Of a stretch of DNA of 64,000 nt, positions 1-14,650 are shown in pieces. A program made the translations under genes and the position numbers. Positions within the stretch are counted from its first letter, which is position 1, and the number at the start of each line of letters is the position of its first letter. The notes below the pieces were generated by a model that worked only from the letters and a program-made list of their open reading frames with translations, searched no databases and was not told the origin of the DNA. The DNA comes from Glandiceps talaboti (taxonomy: Eukaryota > Hemichordata > Enteropneusta > Spengelidae): NCBI RefSeq assembly GCF_964340395.1, contig NC_135554.1, positions 12,728,251 to 12,792,250 on the forward strand, given 5' to 3'.

Positions 1-2
1 TT

Positions 3-290
3 TGTGGTTTCATGATGTACATTTCCGAGACTTCCTATGACAATAACTATTATTTCTGAATGAAAGCCTGTTGTGTTTATTTCTAGTGAGAGTGGAAAAT
101 ATTTGTGGAACTCCTGAAAACATAATGGAATTTGTGCATGAAAGGGTATGGACACATTAACTCATGTGGCATATTTGGTCTGTTTATCGATGACGGTAAT
201 GTCTGGTAGTTTATGCTGATGTTCGAAGGTTCTCATGTGGGCATCAAACATTTCAGGTTTTAAAACTGTGTCTTTAAATGTCTCCTTCCC
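3..290 (-). pseudogene. LINE reverse-transcriptase C-terminal fragment
   Basis: Read on the minus strand, this stretch gives one nearly continuous frame with phrases such as VIDKQTKYAT, then VNVSIPFHAQ, and ending in IIVIVIGSLGNVHH. This pattern (a 'DVSIP' block, then 'EI...IIVIGSLG') is typical of the region after the thumb domain in many invertebrate non-LTR retrotransposon polyproteins. One in-frame TGA follows KYAT, and no RT core is visible, so it is a dead 3' fragment that may continue off the left edge. The assignment rests on motif memory, without alignment. Confidence 0.5.
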
Positions 291-490
291 AGGATTATTC
301 ATTTTACCGAAGATTGATTAAATCGACTATTCTATTGTGTCTCTGTTGGTAAATATAGTTTCGTAACTTTCGTACTTCCTTTCTAAAAGTGATTATGAGA
401 TACTGCGTCAGTAGGCTGATGGCTTATTCTACGTGATTTGGTGTAAGACTCTGGATAGTATAGGGCCATCAGACTTTTGTACTGTAGGAT

Positions 491-778
491 CTACAAACGA
501 CCTCTAGCGACAAATGATCTGAAATTATCGTCAATCTTGTGATTGTTGAAGTAAGTGGCAGATACACCATGGTTTATTTTCCCTGTCTCTCGAACCACTC
601 TTTCCTGTGAAGTTTTCGCTTTAAACTCGGATTCATATTGCTGCAGCAGCTGCTGCTTGAATGTTGTATAGAATTTGTCTGGAAGATCTCTAACATCTAC
701 TGGCCATATAAAATCCCAAATGAAAATGTCTACCTGAAGACCGGCTACAACAGTATATCCAAAGAAACACAAAGGCAC
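491..778 (-). other. Unassigned short ORF, duplicated at 19.8 kb
   Basis: A 95-codon frame with the core phrase DKFYTTFKQQLLQQYESEFK, followed by a basic, polar stretch. A very similar peptide with mostly conservative changes is encoded at about 19,810-19,970 on the same strand, inside the copy 2 duplication block. I recognise no domain. It could be an exon, part of an old transposable element, or chance coding carried along by duplication. No splice sites were convincing enough to join it to a neighbour. Confidence 0.25.
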
Positions 779-802
779 AGGTCTTGATTTGATGGCTCGG
801 AA

Positions 803-1000
803 ATGTCCTTAGGATGTCCCAAGAATGGCCTAGAAGAAGCACCTAGATGGATACCACCCGGGAAACGCAAACATGGTAAACCAAAGACTACAGGGCGATG
901 GAAAGTGGTGACTATGTTAAAGGAAATGGGCCATACGTGGGGCAGAAGTAAAGTGGCAGAAGTTGGTGGCACCCTTGTGTATCAGCCGGTATCAAGATGA
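803..1000 (+). pseudogene. LINE 3'-end fragment (GKRKxGxPKTT...KEMGHTW motif)
   Basis: The frame contains RWIPPGKRKHGKPKTTGRW and then KEMGHTWGR. This is a degraded form of the very common 'GKRKRGRPKTTWRRTVE..KEMGHTW' tail found at the C-terminus of many animal non-LTR polyproteins. The tail normally continues to a 'W..FVAALC' block, which is lost here. The 19.8-20.5 kb duplicate block has a further shortened remnant near 20,110-20,160. Confidence 0.6.
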
Positions 1001-1299
1001 TCAATGAATGACGCGGTGGACCATTATTATGTTGATGCACATTTTCCTTTATGATAGCCCTTGAGGTCGAAGAGGAATGGGAGAGAGTGGGGCACAACAT
1101 GACGTGAAACCGGGACTGTGTAACAACCAATAAAATATTTTATGGGGATGAGAAGAACTGAGGCAACACAGTCATACACTTCAAGCTGACATTTAATAAT
1201 ATGTGTACATATATTCTTTGTTTTACAGACCAGCAAAAATAGAACACAACTTGTATAAAACAAACAGTACACTTCGTATTAATATCAACTAATGGGTCG

Positions 1300-1914
1300 G
1301 CCTACAGGAATGACTACAGACACTAATTTAATCACAAATGATAATGTTTCTTAAAGCGATATTTCACTATCCTAGAGGTAGTCTACAGCAATCTGTATGA
1401 CATTTATGACGTTAAAGTGAGAAATGAGAAAAAGGGGACAAAATCTCCAATAATATTACTTTATTCTACTGTCTGTAGATGAGCTACAACAGTCATTGTA
1501 TCTGGTTTAAAGGCCAGTAAACTACTTCACTGTAATTGACAGTAGAAATACAAAAAGGTAAATATAATAGACGTATACAGAACCTCTACCCTGAAGATTA
1601 TTTAATCGATTAATTTTAAAATACACCCCTGGGTTAAATTATTTGCATTTTTCCTATTATATACTTATTCATTTTCTTCTTTTCCAGCAACTTTTAAAAC
1701 TGCAAGAGACGCAATGTCAATAAAATGTTGACGAAAACAACAATTGTGCTTTTCGTAGATTATAACGTTAAGTACACAGGACATCATATTGCCAGCCTGA
1801 AAACTTTTATCGGGGAGTACAATACATTATCATAAAAACTTAGATCAGCAATATAATGTAGTAAATACGATAAACAGCATATGGGCAATGCATGCTGTAT
1901 AATTGGAACATAGA
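1300..1914. other. No gene seen; duplicated intergenic DNA
   Basis: AT-rich sequence without a convincing ORF. Much of it (1,000-1,600) is repeated with indels at about 20,200-20,790, so it belongs to the same direct segmental duplication as the two lectin-like genes. Confidence 0.6.
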
Positions 1915-2300
1915 CTTTATTTATCAAAGCCCCGAGTTCGGCCTCACGGTCTTGCTCTAAATTTAAAGCCAGAGCCAGGCGAGATGGTCACCGCTCGGCA
2001 ATCAAAACCTAAGTCTCTAACCTACGACACTATGGTTATCACAATAATTAAATTACTAAAAGTAACGCATACGAGATGAGCTTCCAAAGATAACAATACG
2101 TCTTGTATAATAGTAAGCGTCATGGAAATACTAGTAAAACAAAAGAACGCTAAACTTCAACTTGAATGACATCTCCAGACATACGATATTAGTTCCTATT
2201 GTCTTGACCCCCATGTGGGTCATTGCTTTAAAGTTTAACATATATTCAATTCTTTAACTAGGTGTTTGGCGACATGTGTAAAGCCAGGCTGAACCAAAAC
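1915..2300. repeat. Four-copy dispersed repeat, member 1
   Basis: Contains a 'tagactttatttatcaaagc' end and an internal 'gagatgagcttcc...gataacaatacgtc' segment. Related copies lie at about 8,215-8,580 (same orientation), 20,830-21,170 (internally rearranged, with one half inverted) and 61,245-61,610 (inverted). Each copy accompanies one of the lectin-like gene blocks or their flanks, so the repeat predates the duplications. Confidence 0.6.
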
Positions 2301-2497
2301 ACGGTAATTACAAATTCGTGATAGCATTTAATAATTCAGTTACTTAATGCAATACAAAGCAGTAAACACCGAAAAGAAAGGAACTTCATTATGAGGTTTA
2401 TATTATAGCACAGAAATGTATTTTTCACAAATCAAAGTCAAAGGTTTGAAATACTGTTCATACAGCCTACTAAGCTGATGTAAAAAAGACATCTTCT

Positions 2498-7540
<5,043 letters not shown>

Positions 7541-8214
7541 CAGTCAGCAGTGTCTGTAATTTAAAATAAATGGAGAAAAATAAAATAAAATATTTATTTT
7601 ACAAACACCGGAACTTGATTATTTGTGAACCCTGCAGTTGTTCTTCTTATTCGGATTTTCAATTTGACATAATTCTTTTAAAAAAAGTAAGGCTAACTTT
7701 GATGACATGAAAATTATCCTCCAATGATATTGTACACTAAAAATAATGATAAAGCTAATGATATTCACCTCGCTTTTAGGTACTTGTCAAATATTATAGA
7801 ACGAAGCTTATGGCGTTTGCATACATGTTAATAGATTACTAGTATTGGTTTCTTTATTTGTCTTCAATATTTATATAATTTTAGACGTGTACAAGAAAGT
7901 AGAAGTTTGCTGACTTATCGAATATGCTTTCTTCTGACTAGATGCGCATGTTTTACCTTTGAGTGCATCTCTGTAAATGTCAACACATTGAAACTATTAA
8001 GATACGGTAGGGCAAAGTTTAGAGAAGGCATAGTTACTATTGTAGTAGTGTCATTCAATATTACAATTGCATTGGATTAGTATTTGTAAACACGGGTAAG
8101 TATTAATCACGTACACTCTCGTGTTTTAATTGCAAATATTACCTTCAAAATAAAATATTAATTAAACAAAATAATATGCGTCACTGTTTTAGGGAATGGT
8201 AAGACAAGCCACAA
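7541..8214. promoter_or_regulatory. 5' flank of copy 1 (presumed promoter region)
   Basis: AT-rich sequence upstream of exon 1. It is conserved, in inverted orientation, upstream of copy 3 (about 61,650-62,315), including a stretch with ATGTCA and AATATAATTT-like words. No clear TATA box or initiator can be chosen. The call rests only on position and on conservation between two gene copies. Confidence 0.35.
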
Positions 8215-8580
8215 TATTATTTTATTTGTAAAAGCCCTGGGCCTCACTCCAGATTCGGAGCCATGAGACATGGTCACGCTCTATATAGTCAAAAGTCAAG
8301 TCACCCAAACCTGCGACGTCGTTACAATGATTAAATTACAATAAGTCACGCATAGGAGATGAGCTTCGTAAGATAACAATATGTCATGCATAATGAAACG
8401 AAACAAATAACACTAAACTTTAACTTGAATGACATCTCCAAACATAGAATATTAGTGTATCTATTGTCTTGACACCCATGTGAGCTATTGCAATAAAAGA
8501 CATTCATTTCTCTACCCTGGTGTTTGGCGAAATTTATAAACACTGTCATGCCTGAAACAAAATACAGTAATTTAAATTTC
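8215..8580. repeat. Four-copy dispersed repeat, member 2
   Basis: Homologous to 1,915-2,300. The minus-strand frame includes FINFAKHQGREMNVFYCNSS and further on a hydrophobic segment (FSVICFVSLCMTYCYL). The inverted relative at 61,249-61,473 keeps this frame open. It may be an old exon, but I see no domain. Confidence 0.5.
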
Positions 8581-8584
8581 ACGT

Positions 8585-9180
8585 CTAGTAATATTTCGAC
8601 ACCTAAAACGTGTGTAAATATTTCCGAGAATTCCTAAAAGGAACCGTAATAACTGAATAATACCAGCACTATATTATATTTATTTTCTAGCGTTTATTAT
8701 CAGAACCTCATCATAGGGCTGTCAGAATACATTGCCTATCAGCCTCAACAGCAATTGAACATTACGTCGTCTACAGCTACAGCTACCACTAGCTACAGAA
8801 TGGTGTTTATTATGTTCTTGGAAATAGCCCATGGGGGTTAAATTATATGTGTAGATACTAATACCTATTATCATATACCTACAATCGCTTCCCCGTGTAT
8901 ATTGTTATGGAGAAATCGTGAACTCTACCAAGCAATATTTTTCCCTATCACCAACTGGCACACTTTCCCCAAATAATAAGGTCAATTGCGGGAATTTTGG
9001 ACTGCTTTCTTTCCTGTTAAGGGCATTGATATGCGTGTTGCAAAACTTGTTGGCGTCCTGTACGTGTGGCTCCAGGAAACTCCTCCTAAAATCTTAATCA
9101 ATATTCTATTTGGCGATTGTGGCGAAAGTACATCAAGTAGACATGTCAAGGTGAAAAGAGGGCCACCGCCCATCATTCGA
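8585..9180. repeat. Dispersed repeat of about 600 bp, four copies in the window
   Basis: Shared with 29,570-30,075 (same orientation) and 33,765-34,260 and 60,735-61,240 (both inverted). Shared words include 'atttccgagaattcct', 'cagcctcaac' and 'ggcgtcctgtacgtg'. Copies differ by many substitutions and indels, so the family is not recent. Coding content is not evident. Confidence 0.65.
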
Positions 9181-9534
9181 CGAAAAGAGATTAAATATTA
9201 CCGTAACTTTTGGAACACAATGGCAAATAAAATAAAATTTACAAAGATAGTAACGTCTTCTCTCTGAGTAAGAACGCTTTAAATACAAAGATAGACAAAT
9301 GAAAAAGTGTAAGTTGATTGCTGGTCGATCGAATGTAAGGTTATCTCGTATTGGGTACTGTATGAAATAATTTGGTATTAGTTCCTTTCTAAGAGACTGG
9401 TATAAAGGACAAAGTAACAAAACATGTAGTTCATCATCAAGAACATTAAGACCTTCATTTTCACATAAAAGGTATGGTTTGAACAACGGAATGAATCCCC
9501 AAGACTCAGGTTTTATGCGATATTTAAGTCTCAA
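9133..9534 (-). pseudogene. LINE C-terminal zinc-finger-like fragment
   Basis: The frame reads LLCENEGLNVLDDELHVLLL then CPLYQSLRKEL, matching the 'C..C......EDE.HFL..CP.Y...R' tail common at the end of non-LTR polyproteins. The first cysteine of the usual pair is changed. A frame-shifted inverted relative occupies about 60,240-60,560. Confidence 0.55.
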
Positions 9535-9539
9535 CTTGA

Positions 9540-10080
9540 ACCTGAATTATATTTACAAAGTATCCATATACCCAGGTATAAAATAGCATTACATCAAGTA
9601 TTGGTAAGGAAGCTTTGGATTTGATCATTGATATAAACCAATGATAAAAGATCCGCTGGGACAATCATTAAACTCAGATAGTTATCGGACAGAGAACATT
9701 TATTGTTTTCATTAGGACACATGCGCATCGGACAAAATGACTGATGGGTTAACCAAAAGCATCATAATAAAAACAGTCAAAGGCCAAGGACACTATACCA
9801 AAAGTCTAATTTACCCACCTTTACCCAACCCTTACCCTACCTGTGACTCACCTAACCACCATCTCTATCACAGGGTAGTACGAAACGAAGTGACACTTTT
9901 GACTGCCTACAACTCCCAGGGGTTAAGAAAGTCAACCTTGTTATCTGCAGCCGTGTTGCATAACTTCTTACCCATTATCTCTTTATTTACAAAAAATCAA
10001 TACACAGATACAATCCCGCATATCTCGGCCAAATAATCAGATGTTTTCCCCCACTGTTGGCACTGTGAAATACATTAGCC
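9540..10080. repeat. Duplicated non-coding DNA (inverse copy at 59.7-60.3 kb)
   Basis: Shared words such as 'gacagagaacattta', 'acacatgcgcat' and 'ttacccaacc' recur, inverted, between 59,700 and 60,330. This stretch belongs to the inverted duplication joining copy 1 and copy 3. No gene is evident. Confidence 0.55.
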
Positions 10081-10444
10081 TGGCAATGACTCGTACTATA
10101 TTAAACACAGTTCCAATCCCAATTCGAAAAATAGTACCGTTTTTACACACACATATATATAACTCTGTTGCTAACCATGGTGTACATACGCATTGTCAAC
10201 TCAATGAACAAAACATATATGGAGACCTGCTTCTCAGCACAAGTCACTTTGTAGTGAAGTGGTTATAGAGCATCCTTTGTGTATGTATTTTCTGTACAGA
10301 AACATTTTTGCAACCAGAATTGTCAACTCCCTTTTTCACAAGGCAAGCCATTTGGGATTGTCTTTTAATATAAAAAATTACAAATATAGAGCATGCCTTT
10401 GGATAGATTGGTACAGAACTAGAGGTACTGTGTTCGAGACCCAC

Positions 10445-10603
10445 CAGATAAGGTCGAATGACAGGTGCAGAATTAGGCGCGGTAGCACATGTTGATTGCA
10501 TTGTAACAGTAACAAGGTGGGACAGTGCCATGGAAACGATTAACAAGCTGCTGACAGTTTCTTTCATGATCGATGCTAAAATGTTAGCAGACAGTTCTTT
10601 CAT
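10445..10603 (-). CDS. Putative alternative first exon (signal peptide), copy 1 block
   Basis: From MKELSANILASIMKETVS, or from the second Met, the frame is a hydrophobic leader (SSLLIVSMALSHLVTVTM) followed by CATAPNSAPVIRPYL and a GTGGGT donor. The same exon appears upstream of copy 2 (24,749-24,860, GTGAGT donor). A related but altered version is upstream of copy 3 (to 59,465). In copies 2 and 3 the donor phase (1) would fit lectin exon 2. Here one T is missing before the donor, giving phase 0. It may be an alternative first exon or a separate small secreted gene. Confidence 0.4.
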
Positions 10604-11740
10604 GGATTAATAGTAAGCGGACACTTTATTTGCGTAAAGGTGCCCGTTAACTCAAAGGTGTCCGCTAAATGAAATGGGGAGCACAGTTGAAACAATGGGG
10701 AGAGTCGGAGAGGAGTACAGCCCATGTTAACCGTACACTTACATTGAGGTAATGTTAAAATCTACACCAGGGCCAACTTGGTCATTGCTTTAAAAGTTTA
10801 CCGTACTTGTAATATCGGAAACCGTGAACAGTATCGCATCTCCTGTGGATACACGTATTTTTGTAGCTGTATACATGAAAAATCCAATCAAATTTGTATT
10901 TTGGTTCTGCACCGAAAAATCAACACTCTTAGTGAAGATCGTGATTTTAAGTTGCTTCCATACTGCTTATGGATAATATAGACCACTAACTATAATGCAC
11001 ATTACCGAATTATTTGTATTTCAACAATTTTCAGTGAAAATATAACTACGCTGCCAACAACTACAACTGTAATATTGAACACACTAAATTAACAGATACA
11101 ATGTCTTTTTATTTTAGTGAATATATATTTGATTATGTGAAGAACACATGTCCAAGTTGCAAGTAGTGCAGGTCTAATATATTCTACAATTTTAAAATGC
11201 CGTTCCACGACGTCTGAAGTCTAGGACTAATTAAATTGCTAACTGGTGTTTGCTTTTTATGTTTCTCAGCATACGACAATATTGAAAATTAATCAAGATA
11301 CTGGCTTTAGCCGGGGATTAAGTACGCTCATAGTCACCCTTTTCCTTTCTTACTCTTAAAGATCAAAATCCGATATTAATACGGAGAATAACTTACCTGT
11401 GTAGTAAAACTGTAAGAAAACCCTTTCGGTTTTTAGTTGCTGCGAAATCTATAATGCCGTCTTAGCAGATAAACCCTTCATTCCTGCACTTAATCGAATC
11501 TTCTTTCCAGTTCGAAGCTGAGTGTGTTGTCTTTACTGAATCAACAACGTTTTAACTAAATGCCTCTCTACTGAGCTACCCATTTCTACGTGTATACGAC
11601 AGGTGAGCCACTGTAGGGCTAGCCAAAGGCAGCACTTAAACATTGAAAACGGAACATTTTATCTTAAGGCAAACTACCTAACTAAGATATTTGGATGAGG
11701 GTATACTCGAGTACAGAACATGTTACATTTGTTATACATC
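10604..11740. repeat. Repeat block shared with 24.86-25.5 kb and, inverted, 38.0-38.8 plus 48.35-48.56 kb
   Basis: Includes 'accgaaaaatcaacactctt' and 'ggcaaactacctaactaaga' segments. The 24.9 kb copy is in the same orientation. The inverted copy is split in two by about 9.5 kb of inserted DNA between 38.83 and 48.35 kb. No ORF of note. Confidence 0.65.
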
Positions 11741-11850
11741 TGAATCAGACAGACATACATGGTGTTACGTCGGTGAGCAAAACAACCTAGAACGTTTAGT
11801 ATTCATATCCACATATATGAACGCGGAAGAAGGACATCATAATCTGTTAA

Positions 11851-12090
11851 AATGATACATGTCGGTAACTACAAATCTCGCCATTCCAGCTCAAAATTAC
11901 ATATCTTACTTCTACCTTGCTTGTTACATGTATATAATATTTCGCAATGCTTGTATTAAATGATCAAAACCTCATCATACGTTACCACAATTTACGTAGC
12001 CTGGGCACATTTTGCTACATGTATGTCGCTTTGCCAGACGAGCAATAGCATGTCAGAATGAAATATACGAAACTGAGAGACTCGCACAAT
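11851..12090. repeat. Segment duplicated at 32.23-32.48 kb
   Basis: Direct repeat with the words 'atttcgcaatgctt', 'aaaacctcatcatacgtt' and 'acgagcaatagcatgtc' in both places. Function unknown. Confidence 0.7.
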
Positions 12091-12753
12091 TTGTGGCAAT
12101 AGATAACTTGATAACTGCCTTAATTTTAGAGTGTCTATTTCATATAAATTTTGTCGTCCATTTCAATTGATAAAAATTAATATAATATTCTTGCGTACAT
12201 TTTTGTTCACCTACCAATATAAAGTACTCACAGAAGTGTTTTTTTTTTAAGATTATCAATATAGATATGCATGCTAAATTATTTCAATTGATCGATTAGA
12301 AATTATTGTTGAAATGTTATCGTTTGTATACTTGTATTAATATATATGCTTGCTGAAATTCTTTTTTTTTTTATATCGATAACAATTTTTGGCCAATATT
12401 GTGTCGACTATTTCATTTTATTTGTAAAATGTGTTGATGATTTTTGCGCGCTTTTAGTTACGTCATTAAGGGCAACTATATCCTCTTCCTGTTGTGACTT
12501 GATGATGTACCACATGCGGCAGAGGAGGATCGGAGGGGAGTTTAAGTGATTTTGAGTTTGAAATTGAATTTACATTTTAGAAAAAAAGGACTCGTAATAT
12601 TTCCGTTCTTTTAAATGAACATTCTTATCATTCTTGAAGATTTAAGTTCAAAATTGTTTGATGTTCGATCATGTTTCAAAGTACCAAATATGATTTTCAT
12701 GCATCGCACTGGAGTTGAGAAGTGTCCAAGATACGCACAATACGTACAAGTGA
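12091..12753. other. No feature seen
   Basis: AT-rich, low-complexity sequence with short poly(T) runs. No ORF or repeat signature that I can support. Confidence 0.5.
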
Positions 12754-12996
12754 TTGCCGTTATCACAGCGCCTTCATTTCGAGGATAGATTATATGAAAA
12801 GTTCGCGTTATGGCACATGAACAAGTCACGAAAGATTAAACTCGATAAAGAGGAAGTACGTTTCAGTTGCCATGGTAAAGGGGTATTTACTGAATGGGAA
12901 GTGCCTGGCGTTACCAAAGTTATTGATATGTATAGAATAGCCTATTCAAAGGTTCCGAATCTGCCCCAGGCAGAATACGTACAGCAGTTCGGTTAA
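12754..12996 (+). other. Unassigned 80-codon ORF, possible exon
   Basis: The frame FEDRLYEKFALWHMNKSRKI, then VRFSCHGKGVFTEWEVPGV and IDMYRIAYSKVP has protein-like composition. A possible acceptor (TTATCACAG) lies just inside its left end, at about 12,765-12,773. It ends at a TAA with no neighbouring exon I can identify. I do not recognise it. Confidence 0.25.
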
Positions 12997-13900
12997 ACTC
13001 TGGCCTCAACAACTTCAAAACAAATCAACAGGTTAGCGTTTGATATACAACTGTACAGCAGGCTGTTTGCTGTATTTCCTATACATATTTAGAAACCTCA
13101 ACTCGGCTAGAAAGATGACTGATGTCGAATGCATTACCAAAAGATGCAGACACAAAAACGTATGTAGATAATATAATAAAGTGTTACATTGAAATTAGGG
13201 TCGCGCATCGATGACCTAAACGACCCCCCTCCCCCCCGTTCAGAACACAATGTACACACGCATAGTAACCCATTTTCACGACATATGTCATTTTCCTTTA
13301 TTTCCAGAACAAATGATGTACTTTTACGCAAAAGTGGAGTTAACAACTGGTGTATGTTCATGATATCCGTTATTCCAAAGAAAGTACATAATGTATATGG
13401 TCACACCTTGAAAGTCAACAATATATATATATGGAACAAATTTCGTCTGTCGTTGAGCAAATAAATGAAAGCAACAGTACATTCAGTCTTTATCTATAAC
13501 ATTGTTTGATCTACACTGAAAGACAGAAAGTAAACATACCAAGAAGAGAAATGCCTTATTTACAGTGTCCATTGTAGGTGCAGGTGTTTTAATTAGAGCA
13601 GAACAGGTCGATGTCTGATCCTGTGCAACAACCGAGTAATTGTTGAGGTAGAATCTTAGAAATTATTAGTAAAATAATGTTTTAGTCTAACCGTAAGTCA
13701 ACACTTTTCTCGTAACAGACCATTCTTTCCAACGTAGTTATCACAATCTGGTCTATGCATCTTCAATTCCCCTTCCAATTACAACATGATTGATTTTTGC
13801 CGTTTCACTAGACATACATGAAAGGACCAGCCTGTTACAGAATTTCACAATGAAGCAAAGCAAATTTTATAGACTGTTGTTGACAGTTTTCAAACTTTTA
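12997..13900. other. No gene seen
   Basis: AT-rich sequence with a C-rich homopolymer near 13,225-13,238. Open frames of 75-91 codons overlap on opposite strands at 13.13-13.46 kb and have no recognisable content. Confidence 0.5.
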
Positions 13901-13904
13901 GGTA

Positions 13905-14477
13905 CGAGCACAGGGGCCAGCGACCATATGATTGATTGATTTATCGCTAGATTGATTGCTCGATCGATTTATTGATTGATTTATTATTTGGTTGAGTGAT
14001 TGATCGATTGAGTGATCTTTTTTTTTGTGGTACAATATAACTTATTTTGTGTGTGATTTAGATCAATTGACTTTGAGTTGTGTGGTGTGGCTACTTTTCT
14101 CTCTTTCAGTTGTATGTAATTGATTAAATATAGACACTTTGTCCATTCTTCTTATCTAATTAAAACACCCATAATCTTATAATTGTCAAGACACCATTCA
14201 TATTTGCTTTATCTCTTATCTTCTGAGAGATTATCACACTCATTTATGCATTAGCTATATTTCCTACTGGGAGGAGCATGATTGACTTTTTGTCTAGTGT
14301 TATTATCTCCCACAAGACAGAAAGCAAATTTTTGCGGTAAGTGAGCTATGCTAATTATGAGATAGGGGGTGTTTTAATTTAGTTAAGAGGAGAAGAATGG
14401 ACAAGACGTCTTTATTTAATGAATAGAGAGATAATTATATACAATTAAAAAATAATAAATGAGTCAAATGATCAATA

Positions 14478-14520
<43 letters not shown>

Positions 14521-14650
14521 AATGTTATACTGCATCACAACAATTAATCATTCAAACGATCACTCATTCAACCAAATAATGAATCAATCAATAAATCAAT
14601 CGATTGAACAATCAGTTACATGCCCCCTGGCCCCTATGGTATGAGACATA
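13905..14650. repeat. Foldback element: about 750-bp imperfect palindrome
   Basis: The left arm (GGGGCCAG, GATT-rich block, 'ttatttggttgagtga', 'gtccattcttctt', 'aattaaaacaccc', 'tttgctttatctctt') recurs as its reverse complement in the right arm in the opposite order, meeting near 14,275. The arms are interrupted only by small indels and a (CA)n expansion at 14,480-14,514. This is the structure of a foldback transposon or a large MITE. No coding capacity. Confidence 0.75.
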
